64,000 nt of DNA from Callorhinus ursinus (taxonomy: Eukaryota; Chordata; Mammalia; Carnivora; Otariidae): contig NW_020313005.1 in NCBI RefSeq assembly GCF_003265705.1, positions 21,929,615 through 21,993,614 of the forward strand. The letters are read 5' to 3'. This document shows positions 34,707 through 46,507 of this stretch, one piece after another (within the stretch, counting starts at the first letter, position 1; each line of letters starts with the position of its first letter). The notes beneath the pieces were generated by a model that saw only the letters and a list, made by a program, of their open reading frames with translations, made no database searches and was not told where the DNA came from. Both the position numbers and the translations under genes were made by a program.

Positions 34707-37700
34707 ATGGCACTAAATTCATATCTTTCAATAGTTACCCTGAATGTAAATGGGCTCAATGCCCCAATCAAAAGACACAGGCTATCAGATTGGATTAAAA
34801 AACAAGACCCATCCATATGCTGTCTGCAAGAGACTCATTTTAGACCCAAAGACACCCCCAGATTGAAAGTGAGGGGGTGCAAAACCATTTACCATGCTAA
34901 TGGACACCAAGAGAAAGCTGGGGTGGCAATCCTTATATCAGACAAATTAGATTTTAAGACAAAAACTGTAATAAGAGATGAAGAAGGACACTATATCCTA
35001 CTTAAAGGGTCTATCCAACAAGAAGATCTAACAATTGTAAATATCTATGCCACTAACAAGGGAGCCTCCACTTATATAAGGCAATTAATAACAAAAGCAG
35101 AGAAACACATTGAAAACAAAACAATAATACTGGGGGACTTTAACACCCCCCTGACTGAAATGGACAGATCATCTAAGCAAAAGATCAAAAGGAAATAAAG
35201 ACTTTAAACGATACACTGGACCAAATGGACTTTACAGACATATTCAGAACATTCCATACCAAAACAGCGGAATACACATTCTTCTCTAGTGCCCACGGAA
35301 CATTCTCCAGAATTGATCACATCCTAGGTCACAAATCAGGCCTCAAATGGTACCAAAAGATTGGGATTATTCCCTGCATATTTTCAGACCACAATGCTTT
35401 GAAACTAGAACTCACTCACAAGAGGAAAGTCGGAAAGAACTCAAATACATGGAGGCTAAAGAGCATCCTACTAAAGAATGAATGGGTCAACCAGGAAATT
35501 AAAGAAGAATTAAAAATTTCATGGAAACCAATGAAAATGAAAACACAACTGTTCAAAATCTCTGGGATACAGCAAAGGCAGTTCTAAGAGGAAAGTATAT
35601 AGCAATACAAGCCTTTCTCAAGAAACAAGAAAGGTCTCAAATACCCAACCTAACCTTACACCTAATGGAGCTGGAGAAAGAACAGCAAATAAAGCCTAAA
35701 CCCAGCAGGAAAAGAGAACTAATAAAGATCAGAGCAGAAATCAATGAAATAGAAACCAAAAGAACAGTACAACAGATCAACGAAAGTAGGAGCTGGTTCT
35801 TTGAAAGAATGAACAAGATTGATAAACCCCTGGCCAGACTTACCAAAAAGAAAAGAGAAAGGACCCAAATCAACAAAATCATGAATGAGAGAGGAGAGAT
35901 CACAACCAACACCAAAGAAATACAAACAATTATAAGAACATATTATGAGCAACTCTATGCCAGCAAATTAGATAACCTGGAAGAAATGGGTGCATTCCTA
36001 GAGATGTGTCAATTACCAAAATTGAACCAGGAAGAAATAGAAAACCTGAACAGACCTATAAACACTAAGGAAATTGAAGCAGTCTTCAAAAATCTCCCAA
36101 CAAACAAAAGCCCAGGGCCAGATGGCTTCCCAGGGGAATTCTATCAAACATTTCAAGAAGAATTAATACCTATTCTCCTGAAACTTCCAAAAAATAGAAA
36201 TGGAAGGAAAACTTCCAAACTCATTTCATGAGGCCACCATTACCTTGATCCCTAATCCAGACAAAGACCCCATCAAAAGGAGAATTACAGACCAATATCC
36301 TTGATGATGAATGCAAAAATTCTCACCAAAATACTAGCCAATAGGATCCAACAGTATATTAAAAGGATTATTCATCATGACCAAGTGGGATTTATCCCTG
36401 GGCTGCAAGGTTGGTTCAACATCCGCAAATCAATCAACGTGATACCATACATTAACAAAAGAAAGAACAAGAATCATAGGATCCTCTCAATAGATGCAGA
36501 AAAAGCATTTGACAAAGTACAGCATTCTTTCATGATCAAAACTCTTCAGAGTATAGGGATAGAGGGTACATACCTCGATATCATAAAAGCCATCTATGAA
36601 AAACCTACAGCGAATATCATTCTCAATGGGGAAAAGCTCAGAGCTTTTCCCCTAAGGTCAGGAACGTGGCAGGGATGTCCACTCTCACCACTGCTATTTA
36701 ACACAGTATTAGAAGTCCTAGCCACAGCAATCAGACAACAAAAAGAAATCAAAGGCATCCAAATCGGCAAAGAGGAAGTCAAACTCTCACTCTTTGCAGA
36801 TGATATGATACTGTATGTGGAAAACCCAAAAGACTCCACCCCAAAACTGCTAGAACTCACACAGGAATTCAGTCAAGTGGCAGGATATAAAATCAATGCA
36901 CAAAAATCAGTGGCATTCCTATACACCAACAAGACAGAAGAGAGACAAATTAAGGAGTTGATCCCATTTACGATTGCACCCAAAACCAGAAGATACCTAG
37001 GAATACATCTAACCAAAGAGGCAAAGGATCTGTACTTAGAAAACTATAAAATACTCATGAAAGAAATTGAGGAAGACACAAAGAAATGGAAAAACGTTCC
37101 ATGCTCATGGATTGGAAGAACAAACATTGTGAAGATGTCAATACTACCTAGAGCAATCTACACATTCAATGCAATCCCCATCAAAATACCATCCACTTTT
37201 TTCAAAGAAATGGAACAAATAATCCTAAAATTTGTATGGAACCAGAAGAGATCCCGAATAGGCAGAGGAATATTGAAAAAGAAAAGCAAAGCTGGTGGCA
37301 TCACAATTCCGGACTTTCAGCTCTATTACAAAGCTGTCATCATCAAGACAGTATGGTACTGGCACAAATACAGACACATAGTTCAATGGAACAGAATAGA
37401 GAGCCCAATAATGGACCCTCAACTTTATGGTCAACTCATCTTTGACAAAGCAGGAAAGAATATCCAATGGCCCAAAGACAGTCTCTTCAACAAATGGTGT
37501 TGGGAAAATCCGACAGCCACATGCAGAAGAATGAAACTGGACCATTTCCTTACACCACACACAAAAATAGGCTCCAAATGGTTGAAAGACCTAAACGTGA
37601 GACAGGAGTCCATCAAAATCCTAAAGGAGAACACAGGCAGAAACCTCTTCGGCCTCAGCCGCAGCAACTTCTTCCTAGAAACATCGCCAAAGGCAAGGGA

Positions 37701-38511
37701 AGCAAGGGGAAAAATGAACTATTGGGATTTTATCAAGATAAAAAGCTTTTGCACAGCAAAGGAAACAGTCCACAAAACCAAAAGACAACCGACAGAATGG
37801 GAGAAGATATTTGCAAATGACATATCAGATAAAGGGCTAGTATCCAAAATGTATAAAGAACTTATCAAACTCAATACCCAAAGAACAAATAATCCAATCA
37901 AGAAATAGGCAAACGACATGAACAGACATTTTTCCAAAGAAGACATCCAAATGGCCAACAGACACATGAAAAAGTGCTCAACATCGCTCGGCATCAGGGA
38001 AATCCAAATCAAAACCTCAATGAGATACCACCTCACACCATTCAGAATGGCTAAAATTAACAAGTCAGGAAAAGACAGATGTTGGCGGGGATGTGGAGAA
38101 AGGGGAACCCTCCTACACTGTTGGTGGGAATGCAAGCTGGTGCATCCACTCTGGAAAACAGTATGGAGGTTCCTGAAACAGTTGAAAATAGAGCTACCAT
38201 ATTTTCCAGCAATTGCAGTACTGGGTAGTTGCCCCAAAGATACAAATGTAGGGATTCAAAGGAGTACGTGCACCCCAATGTTTATAGCAGCAATGTCCAC
38301 AATAGCCAAACTGTGGAAAGAGCCAAGATGTCCATCGACAGATGAATGGATAAAGAAGATGTGGTATATAGACACAATGGAATATTAGGCAGCCATCAAA
38401 AGGAATGAGATCTTGCCATTTGCAATGACATGGATGGAACTGGAGGGTGTTATGCTGAGTGAAATAATTCAATCAGAGAAAGACATGTATCATATGACCT
38501 CACTGATATGA
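34707..38511 (+). pseudogene. L1 ORF2 (endonuclease + reverse transcriptase), broken
   Basis: ORF2p nicks target DNA and copies L1 (and SINE) RNA onto it. Segment 1, 34707-35198: endonuclease with LNVNGLN, QETH (41-44) and GDFNTPL. Segment 2, from before 35225 to 35587: endonuclease end with SDHNALKLE. Segment 3, 35521-36231: linker and N-terminal RT ([12 protein letters not shown]). Segment 4, 36301-37908: RT with [10 protein letters not shown] and the FADD catalytic box at 36793-36804. Segment 5, 37918-38388: C-terminal Cys-rich knuckle CX3C..HX4C at 38080-38133. Frameshifts lie near 35188, 35510, 36187 and 36285. Two in-frame TAG stops lie at 37906 and 38386; each is one substitution from a sense codon. 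The original stop is TGA at 38509-38511. Confidence 0.95.
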
Positions 38512-38947
38512 GGAATTCTTAATCTCAGGAAACAAACTGAGGGTTGTTGGAGTGGTAGAGGGTGGGAGGGATGGCATGGCTGCGTGATAGACATTGGGGA
38601 GGGTATGTGCTATGGTGAGCGCTGTGAATTGTGCAAGACTGTTGAATCACAGATCTGTACCTCTGAAACAAATAATGCAATATATGTTAAGAAAAAAAAT
38701 AAGAAGAAGATAGCAGCAGGGGAAGAATGAAGGGGGGAAAATCGAGGGGGAGACGAACCATGAGAGACGATGGACTCTGAAAAACAAACTGAGGGTTCTA
38801 GAGGGTAGGGTTGTGGGGATGGGTTAGCCTGTTGATGGGCACATTCCGTGTGGAGCACTGGGTTTTATGCACAATGAATCATGGAACACTACATCAAAAA
38901 CTAATGATGTAATGTATGGTGATTAACATAACAATAAAAAATAAAAA
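38512..38947 (+). other. L1 3' UTR and A-rich tail
   Basis: Follows ORF2 stop. Has a G-rich part (ggttgttggagtggtagagg, then gggtgggagggatgg), which is usual for L1 3' UTRs. It also has an internal A-rich spot at 38690-38710, the conserved block gaatcatggaacactacatc and the tail aataaaaaataaaaa. Short copies of this tail occur at four other places in the window. Confidence 0.9.
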
Positions 38948-40205
38948 ATGGTGAAGAGACAACCTAAAATAAAATTTCAAGTCATACAAAGTATTTTCTC
39001 TAGCCATAATAGAATAAAATTAGAAATTGAAGCAGAAGGATATTTGAAAAATCTCCAAATATTTGGAGACTGATATACTTCTAAATAACCAATGGATCAA
39101 AGAAGAAATCAAAAGGAAAATTAAAAAATGTTTTGAAATTAATGAGGATACAACATATCTATTACATCTCTATCTACTAGCAATGAACAATCAGAAATGT
39201 AAATTAAAGCAATAAATACCATGTACAATAGCAACAAAATTATAAAATCTTGAGAAGTAAATCTGATGTAAGTAAGACCTGTACACTGAAAACTAAAAAG
39301 AATAGTCTGAAAGGAAATTTAAAAAGACCCAAATAGATGGAGAGATATACAATATGCTTGGATCATAAAATTCAGTATTTTAGGATGTTAATTGCCCCCA
39401 AATTAATTTTATACATTCAATACCATATTAATCAAAATCTCACCTTTCTTGAAAATTGAGAAGTTAATTCTAAAATAATTACATAACCAGAATATCCAAA
39501 AGAACTTGGAAAAAGAACAAAGTTGGAAGACTTGCACTACCTGATTTCAAGGCACTATGATATTGGCATACCATTAACACAGAATTAAAAGTTCAGAAAC
39601 AGACCACACATATGTGAACAACTGATCTTTGAAAAGATGCAATTTAACTTAGTCAAGAAATGACAGCCTTCTCAACAAACGTACTGGAATAATTGTGTAT
39701 CAGTATGCAAAAATATGAGGTCCAATCCTTATCTCACACTATGTATAAAAATTAACTCAAAATAGATTAGAGACCAAAATGTAAAACCTAAAATTCTTAA
39801 ACTATTAGAAAAAAATAAAGAAAAACATTTTGACTTTAGGAGAGTCCAAGAATTCTTATAGAAAACATTAAAATCACAATCCATGAAAGAAAGATATAAA
39901 TGGGATTTTATCAAAATTAAGAACTCTCCTCTTTGAAACACATTAAGAGAATGGAAAGAAAAACTACCAACTGGGAGAAGATATTTGTATATTACATACA
40001 CAGTAAGGGTTTTGTATCCAATTATGTAAAGATTTCTCAAAATTCAGTAAGAAAACAAACAACCCAATAAAAATAGCAAAAATTCGAGCAGTCACCTTAC
40101 CAAAGAAGATATATCTTTCATAAATAAGCTCAATGTAAATATGCTCGATGTCAACAGTCAACAGAGAAGTTTGTTAAAACCACAAGGACATGCCCCTCCA
40201 CATCT
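38948..40205 (+). mobile_element. Old LINE-1 ORF2 piece, element D
   Basis: Starts directly at the young L1 tail with mid-ORF2 text (cataatagaataaaattaga, then gaagaaatcaaaaggaaa). It continues through late ORF2 landmarks (cctgatttcaaggcactatg near 39540, actgggagaagatatttg near 39970). It stops near 40200 without a clear 3' UTR. It is unrelated in position to element A on the other side of the young L1: A ends near the ORF2 end, D restarts in mid-ORF2. Internal deletions are present. Confidence 0.78.
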
Positions 40206-41707
40206 GTTAGATGAATGAGCATGAATTGAAATACTTTTATGATTCTGATATGAAAGAACAGATCTCATAGCACATATTTTTTCTCATTTTTAATAGTTCT
40301 TTTAATAATCTTTAATAATGATTTTAAAAGCTCTCAGTAGAACTTGGGAGCACAATAAAGGGATGCTGGGAAAAAATGGAATTTTTTTTTTAAACTTCTA
40401 TTATCAAGTCACCCTATTGATTCACACATCTTGTTTGCCACTTTTAATTATGCAGCAAATGTGAGAAAGTACTCAAGGGATATAGTTTTTCCCTCAGCTT
40501 CAGTACCATCCATATATTAGATTAATTTAATGTAAATAAGGAAAATCTAGCTGATTGGAGAATAACACATGGATAAATTCAGGCAGTATGTCGACTGAAC
40601 CAAAATCAATCAATAGTGTTTGACTACCAACTCCCCCTGCGCTATGTACAAATGCACAAATAAAATGATATTCAGAATTTTTAAATAATTGGATTAATAA
40701 AACGAGAAGTAAAACACCAAATGAGGCATTTTGAGGTCTGAGTACACTAAGTGTATATGTTTGCAGCTATCTGATGAATGAACATCCACCACAGCCTAAT
40801 TCGTAGGAGCAAGTCCCAGCATTCTATGGGGCTAGCTGCTATAATCCGTTATTCCTCATCCTGCGTAAACGGTCTATTGGAAAAATCCCCGGCCCCTGCC
40901 TAATGCTATCACTCGTCTATTCTTCCAGCCCCTCAAAACCTCAACAAATATCTCTGCTTGTACAACATAAATTAATAGGGAAAAAAATTCGTCCAGGTTT
41001 ATGATAACATTGCCATTCCCAAAGGTAAAAAAATCCTCATAATATCTCAGGGTGTAAGAGGGAACTGAGTGCCTTTCTTTTTCAACTATATGTTTCCTAC
41101 CCAGTAAAGAAGCAGGAATCAAGCCCCAAGGGAGAGAACAGAAAGTTCCTCCCTGAAGCAGGTGTTAGACCTGAAAAGAAATGTGAAACCTGAACCTGTT
41201 TCTGGCCCCTTTCCAATCACTGACCTTTCAGGGCTTTCGCATCCTCAACTGTGGAATGTATCTAGCTCTCTCCTGGAGAGGAAACTAATAATCTTCTTTT
41301 ATTTCTTTATTTATTTACTGAGGCTCTTTTAAGGGAACTGAAAGCACATGAGAATGGTTAACTCCTACTGAGACTAAAATACCACTTCCATAGTTTACTA
41401 GGCATGATAATATCACCCAGATTTGGTTCTGAATTCATTTGAAGAGAGGATTTTATCTTGTCCCGTCCCCTGACAAACATGCATGTGCGCACACACACAT
41501 TTCTCCCCTTACAGTGCCTGGATAACCCTATTATTTCTTTCTTAGAGGAGTGAAACAGTACAAATATCACTCACAATCAAGTTAGAGACTTAAAAATTGC
41601 AGAGATAATGAAATAATTTTAAGAACAGTTCCTTTTAACTGGGATTTCCCCACTTCCTTTTCTCTCTTACAGAATAGAAATCTTGTACAAGGGAATTCAT
41701 GCAGGCA
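40206..41707. other. Intergenic, nothing assigned
   Basis: No gene or confident repeat. A ttatttctttatttatttac stretch at 41298-41320 may be remains of a reversed SINE tail, but no head is found nearby. Confidence 0.5.
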
Positions 41708-42567
41708 AAGAGCCAAGATGTCCATCGACAGATGAATGGATAAAGAAGATGTGGTATGTATACACAATGGAATATTATGCAGCCATCAAAAGGAATGAGA
41801 TCTTGCCATTTGCAATGACGTGGATAGAACTGGAGGGTGTTATGCTGAGTGAAATAAGTCAATCAGAGAAAGACATGTATCATATGACCTCACTGATATG
41901 AGGAATTCTTTTTTTTTTAAAGATTTTATTTATTTATTTGAGAGAGAGAGAGAATGAGAGAGAAAGCACATGAGATGGGGGGAGGGTCAGAGGGAGAAGC
42001 AGACTCCCTGCCGAGCAGGGAGCCCGATGCGGGACTCGATCCAGGGACTCCAGGATCATGACCTGAGCCGAAGGCAGTCGCTTAACCAACTGAGCCACCC
42101 AGGCGCCCTGATATGAGGAATTCTTAATCTCAGGAACAAACTGAGGGTTGCTGGAGTGGTCGGGGGTGGGAGGGATGGGGTGGCTGGGTGATAGACATTG
42201 GGGAAGATATGTGCTACGGTGAGCGCTGTGAATTGTGTAAGACTGTTGAATCACAGATCTGTACTTCTGAAACAAATAACGCAACATATTTAAAAAAAAA
42301 AGAAGATAGCAGGAGAGGAAGAATGAAGGGGAGTAAGTCAGAGGGGGAGACGAACCAGGAGAGATGATGGACTCTGAAAAACAAACTGAGGTTTCTAGAG
42401 GGGAGGAGAGTAGGGGGATGGGTTAGCCTGGTGATGGGTATTAAAGAGGGCACATTCTGCGTGGAGCACTGGGTGTTATGAACAAACAATGAATCATGGA
42501 ACACTACACCAAAACAAATTATGTAATGTATGGTGATTAACATAACAATAAAAAAATAATAAAAAAC
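41708..42567 (+). mobile_element. 5'-truncated young LINE-1 copy
   Basis: Begins at gagccaagatgtccatcgac, equal to about 38322 of the full young copy, and runs to an AATAAAAAAATAATAAAAA tail. Keeps the last ~64 codons of ORF2 intact to the true TGA at 41899-41901 ([20 protein letters not shown], then HMTSLI). The TAG found at the matching place in the full copy (38386) is a Tyr codon here, which shows that stop to be a private change. A minus-strand Can-SINE is inserted just after the stop. I see no convincing target duplication of the L1 itself. Confidence 0.95.
41911..42108 (-). mobile_element. Can-SINE with perfect 17-bp target duplication
   Basis: Reversed complete element: T run, aaagattttatttatttatt, GA-rich part, then gagccacccaggcgccc. 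Flanks tgatatgaggaattctt at 41894-41910 and 42109-42125 are identical. The host L1 sequence resumes without loss. The exact duplication and clean sequence mark it as one of the youngest insertions in the window, and it is younger than the L1 it sits in. Confidence 0.98.
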
Positions 42568-43744
42568 ACGTAAAGCTTAAATAAAGCATTAGACCAACTC
42601 TAGTGATCACATAGGAAGCTTGCTTGAAGCTCATATTTCAGCATAACATTTATGAATTGACTCAAACAGGGACAAACTTCCAGAGAAACAAAACTGAGCT
42701 GGTAGAGGCCATGTCGCAATACATGGAGCCATCGTTCCGCTGGGAAGGCAACCCCAATCCGGTCACCAGTTCTCTACCCCAGAGAGAGGACCTACATCTT
42801 CTAATGTGATTTGTCAGTAAGTTTATCAAGTGCCAATTTCAATTTAGCTTTCTTAAATATTGAACTCTTTTATTTTGCTTGTCTGTATTTTGTTTTTGTT
42901 TCCCTTCTTAAACTAAAAGGCAAATATTTTGTGGATACTATGCTGTCCTGCAATTTGAAGCTTATGTTTAAGGTGACTTTCAATTTTTCTAGATGAAATA
43001 ATCAAAGCCATACTCTCTGGTGCTTAACAATCCCAGTATGATAACCTCTATATCTCCTCTTCTCCCACGGGTGGAAAGTGCCTACAGAAGGTCATCATGA
43101 GAATAGTCACTACTGAGGTTGACTGAGTGACAATGGGAAGCTTATGCTTTCCCACTTGGAAGAGTTGGATTTTCTTTTCTTAATGATCCCCTTGGTCATG
43201 AAGATCATTCATTGCCATCTGCTCAAGAAACACAGAGGTTATAAAATGTTGGAAATCTAGATTCCTGTGGAAGAAACTTATGGAAGGGGAAGACAAGGAG
43301 CCATTCAATTCTCTAGGCCTTGATAACTTAGCACATCAGATGGTTATCTGACTCATTGTTCCATAGAGAAAGAAACTCATCCCTGTCCCTGGACCATTGG
43401 TTCTGATGCTTCCTATCTCAGCTCTGCAGCTACAATAGATCACATGGGATACCAGGTGTTTTCCACTGAGGGAACTTGGAAATAGAAGGCAGAACTCACA
43501 GAGGAAGTGTGTTGTAGAATATTTCAACCCAGGGATGCTGTTCTTAAGTGGAAAACCTGAAACAGTGTGTCAGCAAAGTGAGAGAAAAGACTCCACATTA
43601 TCTGCTATAAATGTTCTCTAAAATAGAAACACAGCTCCAACCCTCCTGTTCTACCATGGAGATCATACACTCCTCACCCAGGGAAGTCTGATTCCTAAGA
43701 CTAAGAAATAAAGTACTGCCCTTAGGGACAGAATCTAGTGGCAT
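42568..43744. other. Intergenic, nothing assigned
   Basis: No gene or repeat recognised. Short open frames only. Confidence 0.55.
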
Positions 43745-43992
43745 GAAATACTCTGGGCTCAAGAGCCAGAGACAACTAAATTCAAACTTGTACGCTGCTT
43801 ATGCTATATTCTATCTCCAATCTTGGACTGATAAGTCAGTCTCTCTGAGTCTCTCTTTTCTCCTCTGTAACATTGGTAGGGCAATAATTTGGAGGGAAGA
43901 TGTAAAGTGAAAATGAGCTAATACAGAAAAAAAAGTTCCTTCTTCTAGTGCCTGTCATTCCTTAGTAGGTCCTCAATAAATGTTAACTCTCC
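43745..43992 (+). mobile_element. MIR element, plus strand
   Basis: Shows the MIR order: gggctcaagagccagagac, a decayed core, tcagtctctctgagtctct followed by cttttctcctctgtaaca (the usual splice-like tract), and a 3' end with ttagtaggtcctcaataa. About 250 bp, nearly full length, old. Confidence 0.75.
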
Positions 43993-44659
43993 ACCCTCTT
44001 GAACATGTTGCTTTTCATTTCTTCTTTTTTTTTAAATTGAGGCTTGTGCATTAATTGTAACTCAGAGGTTTTCTGGATCCCAAGTTAAGCAAGAATGTAA
44101 CTCCTTTGTCATCGGTCTCATTCCCAGAATGCCATGCTCTTCCCAGAGTGTCTAACTATAGTAGAGGTCTGAAGTCAGGACACTCTCCCAAGGAGAGATT
44201 AAACACTGTAGCTGGAAGGCTGCATTATTGCTCTTCCAAGAGAGAGAGATTTATGGCTGTACTTAATGAATGCTAATAGTTTTCTTATCAGTGGGTAGCA
44301 ATACAAACATTTTTGTGTATGGTAAGGTTAAAGTAAACCTTCAGAGTAGCTTTACAAAACTTGAAAGCTAGTGATTAGTTCTTGACAAGCCTGGCTAATA
44401 GCAGGAGCTCCTGGAAGGCTATATAGGTCTTGCTTAGCCAGAATACATTATTCTTCAGTGTTTTACAATTTCACATCTGTCCTCTCAGAACTGGGCTGTC
44501 ACATAAATGCATGCAGCTTTTGTGCTTTTCTTAAACCTCAAGGCAGTTGTACTCCAACCAATGTAATCTGGCTGCCGAGTAAAGGGAAGCCAAAAAAGCT
44601 TTCCTAATCAGTTAGCTTTGCAAATAGATTCAGCTTCAACTAACATTTTTTTTTTTTTG
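43993..44659. other. Intergenic, nothing assigned
   Basis: No repeat recognised except T runs near 44026 and 44649. A balanced-composition, low-repeat patch at 44040-44640 could hold regulatory sequence, but nothing specific can be claimed. Confidence 0.5.
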
Positions 44660-44850
44660 GCCACCTACTATCTATGGAGAATGTTGTTAGACTCTTTCAC
44701 ATATTTATGCCATTTAATCTTTCTAGTACCTCTTTAAGGTTTGGCTTCTGAGAAAACTGGAACTTTGAGAGGGTGTATGAGTTGTCCAAGGTCATGTTTT
44801 CAAACCTACATCTGACTCCAAGTCCAATGCATTCAGCCCAGGTTGTTCAC
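44660..44850 (-). mobile_element. MIR element, minus strand
   Basis: Reverse MIR order on the + strand: gccatttaatctttctagta, then tctgagaaaactggaactt (decayed gaggaaactgaggc box), gttgtccaaggtcatg, then tctgactccaagtccaatgc. About 190 bp. Confidence 0.75.
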
Positions 44851-46429
44851 GGTACATTTCAAGGGCAGTAAGCCTTCTCCTTCAAGCCATCCATGATGAG
44901 CAGGACATGATAAAATGAGCTGATGAACTCAACTTTAAACATTTCTAAATGTTGATAGCTTCTAAGAGCCTATATTCTTCAGGTTTCTAAAAATGAAAGA
45001 GTACGTGTCTCAAAGCTAAAAATGAGTGTTTTTATATTGATAAACAATAAAGTAAATTCACACAAATTATATACTGACATAGATTTTAAATAATGTACTC
45101 TGACATGTGGTTAGAATAATAGCAGCTCAACAAAATAATTACATCTAATAGTTAGCCTCAGTCTTGTTCAGTCGCTCTGACACCTCCTACAGAGGTTATG
45201 ATTCAACTCAATAAAAGTCAGATATTTCATGTCAAAAAAACCCATTACTCCAAAAATCTCCCTGAGCTTAATTCACTCCAAATTTTATAGCTTTTCCCCC
45301 CTCTTCTCTCAAGAAAGAAATTAATAGGTGAGAAAATACTGTACTATTGTGAAGAATTTTATTATAACTTTGGGGAAGCTACTCAGTTTCTCTAAACAAA
45401 GTTTCCTTTATATTTTTAAAAATTAGAATGATGGCATCTACTTCCTAGGAATCCTGGAAGAACTTTGGTCAATTTTCAGTTTATGGGCTGAAAAATCTCT
45501 GCCAACACCCCACAACTAATGATTTTTCCTTTTTTTGCAAAGAAGCAAATGAAATCAACAAATCGTGACTGATTTCTATTACATTAAAGTGATACAGCAA
45601 GAACCGTGTACATATTTCCCAGAAGATAAATTCCCCATTTGGCAACAAAGGGACATGCAATCCCTGTTTAGTCCTTAATGTTCTTACTTAGTGATCAAGG
45701 GGTCTGCAGATTGACTTCCCTGAGATAAAGGTGAAGGAGTCTCAGGGAGATAATGTCTATCCAGGGAGATAATAATAGAGGTCAGACTATCTCACGAGGG
45801 AGCAGTCAACTAGCATGGACAAAACTCTGGATCTGCACTTCCCACCCCTCAAAAAGCGGGTGGTCTGGAACTGCTTGGATGTTTGAAAAAGAACAAATCT
45901 CACAAGCATGATGGCTGAAATCAATGTGGGTAAAATATAAATATTGTTTAATACCCTTTTGTATAGATAACAAAGGATCCCAAGAAAAAAATACTTTGAC
46001 TTGTCTAGATTCTTAATAGAGTCCTGGAATGTCTGCTTTATTGACTATTTTAAAATAGCAAGACTACAAGGATCATCCCGAATCACGGCCTAAACTGAAA
46101 ACAGAAGCATGAGCAAAGCTTCTAATTCAGTGAAAGCCCATCATTGGCTCTTAAAGGAAACGTAGCTGCATTCCACTTCTTAGATGGGGTGAGTGAACAC
46201 ATCTTAGCACAGCCAAGTACCATCTAAACCACTGAGCATTCTTGTTAAAAGGGGCTCTCACTGTGCAAGTCCTTCACAGGAAGGGAAGATTAGCTTGCTC
46301 TAACCTAGCCCAGCAGATCCAATACCACCTGTGACATGATCTGGATGGATCCCCAGACGAGCTGGATCTGTGTTCAGGACCCGCGGCAACTGCATTTATC
46401 CTTGTGACCACTAGGGGTCTCTGCTATGA
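44851..46429. other. Intergenic, nothing assigned
   Basis: AT-rich at 44980-45160, otherwise balanced. No gene or repeat recognised. Confidence 0.5.
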
Positions 46430-46444
46430 CCCCTGGAACTTCTA

Positions 46445-46492
46445 TTCCCAAGGCAGACGCTTTAACCAGCTGAGCCACCACCCAGGCACCCA
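46445..46492 (-). mobile_element. 3'-deleted Can-SINE remnant between target duplications
   Basis: Only about 48 bp of head: aggcagacgctttaaccag then ctgagccaccacccaggcac, the reverse complement of a Can-SINE 5' end. Flanked by cccctggaacttcta (46430-46444) and cccctgtaacttcta (46493-46507), 14 of 15 bases equal. The A tail, CT body and B-box are absent although both duplications remain. Confidence 0.85.
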
Positions 46493-46507
46493 CCCCTGTA
46501 ACTTCTA

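Larger units (their letters stand above)
31899..38947 (+). mobile_element. Nearly full-length younger carnivore LINE-1
   Basis: 7.05 kb element with all parts in order: GC-rich 5' UTR starting ggggcggagcaagatggcgg, T-rich UTR section, ORF1 (33737-34626), an 80-bp spacer, ORF2 (34707-38511), 3' UTR and A-rich tail ending aacaataaaaaataaaaa. Sequence decay is low compared with every other L1 here apart from the truncated copy at 41708. Both ORFs are nevertheless broken by several small lesions, so this copy cannot move by itself as read. It lies between two unrelated old L1 pieces and shows no target-site duplication. Confidence 0.96.
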
